A DNA stretch of 64,000 bases, taken from contig MU385895.1 of NCBI GenBank assembly GCA_022497145.1, forward strand, positions 62,001-126,000, written 5' to 3'. The notes beneath the pieces were generated by a model. That model worked only from the letters and a program-made list of their open reading frames with translations, did no database searches and was not told where the DNA came from. The translations under genes and the position numbers were made by a program. The DNA is from Rostrohypoxylon terebratum. Lineage: Eukaryota; Ascomycota; Sordariomycetes; Xylariales; Hypoxylaceae. Shown here one piece after another: positions 57,501 to 64,000 of this stretch (position 1 is its first letter; every line of letters starts with the position of its first letter).

Positions 57501-58074
57501 TCATGTGCTAGGGGACTTCTCGATCTCCCTTTTCAAATCCGCATTGAACGAATCCCAATTGCGGATAGTTCTCGCCGACGAGCTGGACCCCTGCTTGAAA
57601 AAAAAGGTCAAAATGCCTTCGAAGTCTTCCACCTGGACTAGGGTGGTGCCGCCTGGATTCTTCTTGCTAGGCTCGAAGTTGAACTTGTGCGTCCCGGCTA
57701 TGATTCCTGTCAAGGCCCCTATCCATTGGAAGGAGTCTGCAGAATTTACCTGTATTACGTAAGCATAGTACTTCAAACATCATATAAGATGATGAGGAGA
57801 CTTACCTTGACAGTCGGATGGAATGTCATTCCGTGCATATTAACTCGAAGGCGATCTCCTGCCTCTAATTGGAGTGGGGCCTTGCTAGAGTCGACAAGTT
57901 CGACTGTCCACCCTTTATGCCATTGAGGCCATCTTGGGAAGTCTAAGAACTAGATACACATGCTTAGCAAGACTTATAAGACACTTAAGCACTTGAACTA
58001 CATACCACTGATCGGACAGTAGCCGGGGGCGCTAGGATCTCTATCTCTGTAGAAATGGTTCTGAGCCGTCCCAT
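57501..58074 (-). CDS. SRPBCC (START-like) domain protein
   Basis: A small protein of 153 residues with a ligand-binding SRPBCC fold; the ligand is unknown. Model: complement(join(57501..57749, 57806..57949, 58006..58074)). Both introns (56 bp each, GTATGT...CTAG and GTAAGT...TACAG) are phase 0. Splicing gives STEIEILAPPATVRSVFLDF, PRWPQWHKGW and FHPTVKVNSADSFQWIGALT, the usual order in the fungal family. HKFNFEPS, TLVQVEDFEG and a C-terminal helix (NADLKREIEKSP) complete the fold. Only the last exon forms a long unspliced frame, so the gene is easy to miss. I start at 58074 (MGRLRTISTEIEI). Relatives include polyketide cyclase/dehydrase-like and Aha1-like proteins, but no catalytic residue can be assigned. 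Confidence 0.82.
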
Positions 58075-58838
58075 AATTTCAACGAGAGGGTTGTACGAAC
58101 ATGAGGTGTATGATAATTGTACATACAGTTGAGAGTTCTGTCATTTTAAATAAATCAAAACTATATATACCATTTCATCAGTAGCCATAATCACTCAGGT
58201 CTCGCGTCCCTATATTTTGAGAGGCGCGAAAATAGACCGACTAGGAACACCGTCAGCCGGCCCCACTCCGAAAAAAGTGCGAGGTGACCGAGGGATGGGA
58301 ATGAATATGAATTTCTAGCGAAATTCAACGGACTCTTTCATATCAAGAGGTAGTCACTGGTAAGAAAAAAAATCCCAGTCGTTGATGTAGATGTATGGTT
58401 AGAATGGAACTGGTATTCATATTACACAATCAGATTCCTTTCCAGCCCCGGTGCAAATAAATTATCTAGATAGATCAGCCAGGGGATAGCAAGGAGACAG
58501 CTAGAAACTAGCATCAGCGCCCCGGATTTTAGCTCCTATGTGTTGATTGTGAGTGTTATACAGCAACTTGGATTTCAATATGAGACAATGTATAAATAGG
58601 GGCAGTAAATAAAGAAGACTACATAGCACCTTCACATTGGTGCCACTTATTGTTCAGCCTGAGCAGGCACGTCTGCTTGATGAACAGGCAGGTACGTAGC
58701 AAAGACACACTCGTCACCATCCATTCACAAGACCCGGCGATCTTCCGGCCCCACCACCGGGACAGAAGGCTCATAAGAGTAAACAAGCACCGGTTCAAGC
58801 AATCAGAAGTCCGGCGATTTCGTTCCGGACTGGCTTAG
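58075..58838. other. Intergenic; right part is hairpin-rich
   Basis: About 760 bp. The segment 58640-58838 contains several perfect short inverted repeats, for example AGTCCGG at 58808-58814 with CCGGACT at 58825-58831, ending 7 nt before the tRNA. No protein is supported. Confidence 0.5.
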
Positions 58839-58920
58839 GCATCTATGGAGTAGAAGTTAACTCGTCCCTCTCCCATTATCGGGTTTGGGGAAAACCCGGG
58901 TGCAAGTCCCGGTAGATGCA
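58839..58920 (+). tRNA. tRNA-Gly(CCC) candidate with 10-nt intron
   Basis: Folds as a complete cloverleaf. The acceptor stem pairs 58839-58845 (GCATCTA) with 58913-58919, with T8 and G9 following. D stem GAGT/ACTC is 58848-58851 with 58860-58863. The anticodon stem TCCCT/GGGGA is 58865-58869 with 58887-58891. The anticodon CCC is at 58872-58874, with T33 and A37. T stem CCGGG/CCCGG is 58896-58900 with 58908-58912, and the discriminator is A58920. A 10-nt insert (58876-58885) sits after position 37, the normal tRNA intron site. Its GGG (58881-58883) can pair with the anticodon, leaving a 3-nt bulge at the 3' splice site. A T6 terminator follows at 58927-58932. Odd points: T-loop TGCAAGT (G at 55) and T at position 19, which break usual D/T-loop contacts. 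Confidence 0.62.
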
Positions 58921-58926
58921 AATCAC

Positions 58927-58932
58927 TTTTTT
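58927..58932 (+). terminator. Pol III T-run terminator of tRNA
   Basis: Six T residues start 7 nt after the discriminator base of the tRNA candidate, the normal distance for RNA polymerase III termination. Confidence 0.6.
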
Positions 58933-59245
58933 GGACGTCGTCGGTTCAAAATAGGCACCTCTTCTCTTTTTTTCTTTTGTACGATTATGTATTGCCATCT
59001 CAGCATTCCGTCACATCAATTATTGTTAGTCAATCAATGTCACCTCGTGATGATTCCCAAAGTTTAAATATTACTCGAGCCAAGGATTTGCAATAGCCAC
59101 ATACAATCACCAATAAGTAGACCAGTCGTCACATTTAAAGTCGTCACATTTAAAGTCAGCACATCATCTAGGAAGCCATTTCATCAATAATTTCGCAGCT
59201 CATTTTCTGCGTGGATCTAGTGGTCTACCTATCCAGTCAACCATA
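58933..59245. other. Intergenic between tRNA and amidohydrolase stop
   Basis: About 310 bp with a short direct repeat GTCACATTTAAA at about 59130-59153. Holds the amidohydrolase 3' UTR. No gene seen. Confidence 0.45.
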
Positions 59246-61073
59246 TCACTCTCGAGAGTAAACTTTCTTAGCTCCCACCCAAGTCTCCTTAACCCTGAAA
59301 GATCGTAGATCCTCCACCCACGTATCCTCCAAGGGCTTGTCGAGAACTATCCAATCTGCAAAGGCGCCTGGCTTGATGACACCAGCTTTGCCATCCATGA
59401 AGGCGCCGTGCGCAGGACCGTCAGTGAAACCACGAATTGCGTGGTCTAGATCGAGGGCCTCGTTCATGTGCCATCCACGAGACGTATTACTCGGACCTTT
59501 GCCTGTGTGAGGGCTACGTCTTGTGACAGCTGCGTATATGCCTTGGAATGGGTCAGGTGGCTCAACCGGGAAATCGCTACCTAGGACGGGGCTAACGTTA
59601 AGCAGAGAGCGCATACGGTACGCCTCTCTTGCAGTGCGTTCATTGCCTAATCTGGTCTCTGCGTATGCCATGTCGCTCGTAGCATGTGTGGGCTGGATGG
59701 AGGGGATGATTCCCACAGCATGGATTCGAGCCTGGTCATCTAGATGAATTATCTGGGAGTGCTCGATACGGAAGCGATGACGAGACTGGCAGAGCGAGAG
59801 AGTTTCATTGGGACAAAGGAGTCGAAGGGCAACGGTAATGGCGTCGACTGCGTTTCGGTTGGCCAGATCACCAATCGCGTGAATATTCACTTGGTAGCCT
59901 TCTCTAGCCCATGCGACCGTATCGTACACCAGTTCGGAGGCGTTGACAAGTAGGGTTCCGGATGTCTCTGGCCGATCGGTGTAGGGCTCAAGTAAGGCAC
60001 TACCCCAGCTTCCCAATGCACCGTCTATTCCATATTAGACTTACTCGGAACACGAATTTAATTCTTGTGTAACTTACCGGCGAAGAGCTTCACGCTGTTG
60101 ACAGTTAAGAAGCCGTCCGGACTCTTGAACTTCTTGACCTCGTGGGGGCAGAAGGTGTTGCGTTCATTGCACTCGATCATCGCATAGACCCGCACTGTCC
60201 AGTCGTCGGTACCAACCAGTTCCTTGTAAAGGTTCAGATTTCCCGGGGTAACTCCAGCGTCGTGAATGCCCACGAGTCCTACTTCGTTCAACTTTGCCAT
60301 GGCGCTCTTCACAAACTGTTTCTTCTTGTCTTTGTCCGGCTTGGGCCACAGAGCCATCACCATATCCATCGCATTATCGCAAAAGACGCCCATGCCAGGG
60401 TCAGTGACAACTTGGCCACCAGGAATGTCAGGAATATGCTCTGGAAGTAGGTCCAAGACTGGTTGAGAGACCCAGATACAATGTACATCCACTCTGTCGA
60501 GCATGATGTACATATTCTTAAGTTTCTTGTCCGCTGCTAGATCATCCTTCGATGTTGTTAGTATATCGGCATAATCGATGTGGTATATGGATCAGTGGGT
60601 TTGCTTACGGCAGTAGGTGTCTTTCCAAGAGCCATTTGATCCCATCCGATGCCTCTGAGCCACTCTGCCTTCGATCCGGCCTTGGGATTCTCGTCGGCAT
60701 AAGCTAGAATACGAGATCGAACGTCATCCATGGAAGTAGAACCGAAGAGATCAACGGAGTTCAAGAACTCGCCGTATTGTTGCAGGTGCCCATGTCCATC
60801 CCAGAGACCGGGCATAGCAAAACCCGGGTTGGCATTCTTAGCATAGTCTGTGTCGGGACCAGCTCGAAAAACCTTAACAAATTTTCCGGTGGACGACACA
60901 GAGAAGCAGTTGACGTACGGCTCTGCTGCCAAGTTAGTGCGCACTGATTTGTAGCAGTGAGTCTCTACTGGAATAATATCGGACCATGCTGGTAGAAGTA
61001 CATGGTAGTATCCGGCAATGGCGGCGATTAAGACCGACGAGTAAACCAAGGCTACATTATAAAATAAGTGCAT
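59246..61073 (-). CDS. Amidohydrolase family 3 (YtcJ-type) membrane-anchored enzyme
   Basis: A metal-dependent hydrolase of the amidohydrolase superfamily; substrate unknown. Model: complement(join(59246..60024, 60078..60546, 60609..61073)), 570 residues. Introns of 62 and 53 bp keep phase and give LGKTPTADDLAADKKLKNMY and NSVKLFAGDGALGSWGSALL. The N-terminus (about residues 7-27) is one hydrophobic helix that acts as a signal anchor. The metal-binding HxH is His94/His96 in GLWDGHGHLQQY. Further ligands typical of the family are in VNIHAIGDLANR and RIEHSQII, and the final Asp is in PVLGSDFPVEPP. The C-terminus closes with the small beta-domain block KPGAFADWIVLDKPLE. The relatives I know act on N-substituted amides, but fungal members with this anchor are poorly defined. 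Confidence 0.9.
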
Positions 61074-61791
61074 GGTGACAGGCTAGCCGGTGTCACCGGG
61101 GCGAGATGCTGTATTATCCCAGCTTGAGAAATCCCACTCGTGGAGAGACTGAATTAGTAAATCTAGAGTCGTTAGAGGATCATTATTTTAGAAGAACAAG
61201 AAAGTTTATATGCGTTGATGGAATTCCAAGGATGAGAAAAAAAATTCACTTACTTCAAAGCTAACCAGTCCAGCTAGTGCACAAAAGAGAAAAGAAAAGA
61301 AAAGAAAAGCGGAAAAAAAATTCAGGATTTGACGTCGTTGTCGTTGACGAGGCGTTATACTACGATAAGAGAACCCCCATTGAGTAAAGCTTTGATAGCA
61401 GCATGCATGGTACAGTTAACGTGCTATATCGGTTCTATAGGTTTAGCGGAGGGCTACTTTAGTGGGACTAAGCAGCCAGGAACGGGAATGGCGGGGGCGG
61501 GGTAGTAAAGCAACGTCGCTGTAGAATTGAGGGAAACCCCCTGTAACTCTGGAAACTATAAGCCAACCTAAAGATGGAAGGAACTTCGAAAGGTTCTGTT
61601 TCTGCAATCCAGGGGCTTCCTTCCTTTTTCTCGGGAGATTTGATGTCGACCTTTCCTCCTGAACCTGCCAACTTCAAATTTTTGTATAACTCAAGCAAGC
61701 AGAAAAAATCTAACCAATACCTACCCAACCCCGCCGACGAAACCGCAATCGCAAATCGCAAACCGCAAGCCGCAAGCCGCAAATCGCAACC
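61074..61791. promoter_or_regulatory. Divergent promoter region, amidohydrolase / phosphatase
   Basis: About 720 bp between divergent start codons. It holds an AAAAG repeat (about 61281-61308) and, just before the phosphatase ATG, a CGCAAATCGCAAACCGCAAG-type repeat (about 61747-61788). Specific factor sites were not assigned. Confidence 0.45.
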
Positions 61792-62695
61792 ATGGCCGAC
61801 GCAGCCGCCCTCCTCAAGCTCGCCGAAACGGACGTCTCGCAAGAGATCACCAAAAACCAATACATCCCCGTGCTAACGCAACCGCCCTTCGTCTTCGTCG
61901 ACGGCACCTTCAACACGCGGGACATCGGACTCGTGCCCGGCAGTCCCCTCAAACCCGGCTACGTCTTCCGCTCGGGCGCGCTGGCGCAGCTCTCGGATAA
62001 CGGGAAGGCCGTGCTGGGCGGGAAGCTAGGCGTCAAGCGCGTGTTCGACCTGCGGTCGCCGGAGGAGCGCGCGCAGGCGCCGGACCCGGCGCTAGACGGC
62101 GTCGAGTACGTGTGGATCGAGAGCGCGCGGCCCGATGCCGCGATAGAGTTGGACCGGTTCGTGGAGGGACAGGGCGAGGGCGGGTACCGCGATATGTACC
62201 TCGATGTCGTGGATGTGTACCAGGAGAGCTGGAAGGCGATTTTGGAGCACATTCGGGACCGCCCGACTGAGCCGTTCTTGGTGCATTGTACTGGTGCGTT
62301 TCTTATACTCTCGTATGCTTAAAGCTTTATGCAGGGTCCTTGCTAACGCATAACCACTGCCAGCTGGACGTGACAGGACCGGCGTTCTAGCAGGCCTCCT
62401 GCTCACTCTTGCCGGCGCGCCGCAAGAAGTCGTAGTTCTAGACTACCTCCTCTCGCGAATAGGAACGGAACCGGTGCGACTGATGCTTCTAGACTTCGCG
62501 ATGAAGGGCACGCACGCGAAGAGCCATGACCAACCAGGATTCTACAATCTGATCAACCTCAAAGCCTCGAACTGGGCTGCATTCGTCGACGGCGTGCAGA
62601 AAGAATACGGCGGCTTTGAGAAGTTCATCATGGAGAAGCTAGGGTTCACCCATGATGACCTAACTAAGATCAAAGCGAATCTAACAAGCTCGTAA
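61792..62695 (+). CDS. Tyrosine-phosphatase-like protein (Y_phosphatase3 family)
   Basis: A Cys-dependent phosphatase of 277 residues. Model: join(61792..62293, 62364..62695). The 70-bp intron (GTGCGT...TGCCAG, with TGCTAAC) splits the P-loop. Splicing gives FLVHCTAGRDRTGVL, the CX5R signature with Cys166 and Arg172. The N-terminal family block NTRDIGLVPGSPLKPGYVFR and the strand RVFDLRSPEE are present. These are typical of the Y_phosphatase3 family, whose fungal and bacterial members act on phosphotyrosine or phosphoinositides. The C-terminal half is helical. The start has a CAACC context and is the first ATG in frame. The first exon is GC-rich, unlike the AT-richer flanks. Confidence 0.9.
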
Positions 62696-63326
62696 AGACT
62701 TGGCTTGATAGGAATTGAGCGTGTCAATATAATTGTTAAAATGATTGGGTAATAGATTTATTGAGTCGGGTAGCACAGCAAGTGCGGTATCACAACAAAC
62801 TGCAAGGCCTGCTTTTACTGGAGGTCATAAGAGGAGAATCGAGACTATTTCGTCTAATCATTTTTCGAGTAGTTCTATCCAACAACATTTATACCTAGCA
62901 TATGGTTGTTGAAACAGTCTCCCACCATGAATCGTTAGCTCACCATCTACCAGCAGCCGCAACTTTAGGAACACAAGTACTGTCTTAGAACGGTTAGTTC
63001 TTTGTATTATAGCATAAACGCACCCGATATCTCGGGAAAGTGTGGGTATGATGGGTAGGTGGGTTACAACTAGTTGTCTTCTAAATATCGAGTATGCGAA
63101 GGGCGCGCCGATAGGTTAAATATGGGTATAGGTAAGCTTGTAATGCCTCCACTCCGTGTCTCCTTTATCGGAGATGCGAGGATTCATAAATTCTAGGGCT
63201 TGTATTGGCACATTCTTCGAGACTTGTCGTGATTCAATTCAATACCTCCATTGCAACTGTTTTTTTTTTTTAAAAAAAAAATAATAATTAGGGAGTTTTT
63301 CCAGTTGAAAAGTTGCTCATAGCTAA
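62696..63326. other. Intergenic, 0.63 kb
   Basis: Holds the phosphatase 3' UTR and the promoter of the MFS gene. A T-run directly followed by an A-run at about 63260-63281 could form a hairpin. No gene recognised. Confidence 0.45.
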
Positions 63327-64000
63327 ATGTCGAGTCGTGATCTGGAGCTAGAGGCTTTTGCCCAACCGACAGCAAGGGTTGGAGCTGTGCCAATGGCAGC
63401 TGAAGAGTTGAACCAGCAGGTCGAATCACCTGCAGAAACGCCTGGGGAAGAAAGGCAGGAATTCTCATTGCCGCCCGTCGATGGTGGCAAAGATGCATGG
63501 CTCTTCTTGGCAGCATGTTGGGCGATTGAAGCCCTCGTCTGGGGTAAGATTGAATACATCTTTGTTAAACTGGTAGCAGGTCGTTGATCGCTTCAATAGG
63601 GTTCCCATTTGCCTTTGGTGTGTTCCAGGACTACTATAGTACCCATGAACCTTTTGCAGGTTCACCAAATATCACAATGATTGGTACCTGTGCGATGGGT
63701 ATAATGTATCTCACCGCGCCCCCTTTTGATCGGGCTTTGCCGCCTCTTTAATAGGTGGGCTCGGTATACTTCCATACTTGGTTTACTCACCATGTGTCTC
63801 TCGCTTGCGATGAGCTCGTTTTCGACGACGATCCCGCATCTCATTGCCACTCAAGGTATCCTGTACGCCGTCGGCGGGTCTGTTGCCTATTCTCCTTGTA
63901 TTCTGGTAAGTATAGGATAGGGGTAACCTAAATATATCTACCATATTCATATTCATATTCCTAGATAATAATGTTGAACAGTTCAGGGCTAACTAAGATA
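63327..64000 (+). pseudogene. MFS monocarboxylate-type transporter, frameshifted, 3' end beyond window
   Basis: The N-terminal part of an MFS transporter of the fungal monocarboxylate-permease (MCT-like) group. Exon 1 is 63327-63543 with a hydrophilic tail and the first helix. A 56-bp intron (GTAAGA...CAATAG) leads to exon 2 at 63600, giving ALVWGFPFAFGVFQDYYSTH and GTCAMGIMYLTAP. At 63719-63723 there is a run of five C. With five, the frame changes and meets a stop at 63750. With four, it would continue without break into LIGLCRLFNRWARYTSILGL and GILYAVGGSVAYSPCIL up to a GTAAGT donor at 63906. All sequence on both sides matches the family, so one base is surplus. The rest of the gene lies beyond 64000. 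A sequencing error in the C-run is as likely as a real mutation. Confidence 0.75.

Noticed and set aside
58865..58897. Class II (long variable arm) fold for the tRNA candidate
   Set aside because: A GGTTT...AAAC variable arm can be drawn, but the anticodon stem then fails to pair. The class I fold with a 10-nt intron pairs fully.
63680..63760. An intron (GTATAA...AATAG) as explanation of the MFS frameshift
   Set aside because: It would delete a conserved membrane helix, whereas removing one C keeps the whole family pattern.

Overview
The window is nuclear DNA of a filamentous ascomycete, most likely a Sordariomycete. The evidence is short introns (about 50-280 bp) with GT...AG ends and CTAAC/CTGAC-type branch sites, fungus-specific families (ERG4, GAS/GEL, MIM1, CIA84, Fungal_trans_2, LaeA-like methyltransferase, But2 domain), and close matches to Pezizomycotina protein termini. 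I could not name the genus. Twenty-five protein-coding loci and one tRNA gene were modelled. Most are multi-exon, and splice sites were placed by hand so that reading phase is kept and known family motifs become continuous.

Layout. 0-9 kb: an orphan STAND-type N-terminal domain protein, ERG4 (ergosterol synthesis), DPB2 (DNA polymerase epsilon subunit B, convergent with ERG4), and an unknown fungal protein with a likely mitochondrial presequence. 10-25 kb: SNF1 kinase, an FAD-dependent oxidoreductase, a membrane-anchored pepsin-like protein that has lost both catalytic aspartates, eIF2-beta, MIM1 and a J-domain protein. 28-39 kb: a GH72 beta-1,3-glucanosyltransferase, an eight-exon LaeA-like methyltransferase with a 13-nt microexon, a 3-kb gene-free AT-rich stretch, a TauD-type dioxygenase and a secreted But2-domain protein. 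40-50 kb: an ERCC6L2-like SNF2 helicase, a pair of diverged 65-bp repeats, then IMP3 and RSM18 in head-to-head orientation, and CIA84. 50-64 kb looks accessory: a short-chain dehydrogenase with an in-frame stop, a Fungal_trans_2 regulator with a broken zinc cluster, a DMT-type transporter, an SRPBCC protein, an intron-containing tRNA-Gly(CCC) candidate, an amidohydrolase, a tyrosine-phosphatase-like protein, and an MFS transporter with a 1-nt frameshift that runs off the window.

How the genes fit together. Most are unlinked housekeeping genes: translation (eIF2-beta, IMP3, RSM18, tRNA), mitochondria (MIM1, CIA84, RSM18), DNA maintenance (DPB2, ERCC6L2-like), membrane and wall (ERG4, GAS), and carbon signalling (SNF1). 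The only block resembling a small metabolic neighbourhood is 50.8-58.1 kb (SDR, zinc-cluster-type regulator, transporter, SRPBCC protein). Its enzyme and regulator are both damaged, which suggests decay. Three short TTAGGG-type tracts lie in gene-free DNA at 34.6, 54.2 and 57.0 kb. No transposon ORF, CRISPR array or viral gene was seen.
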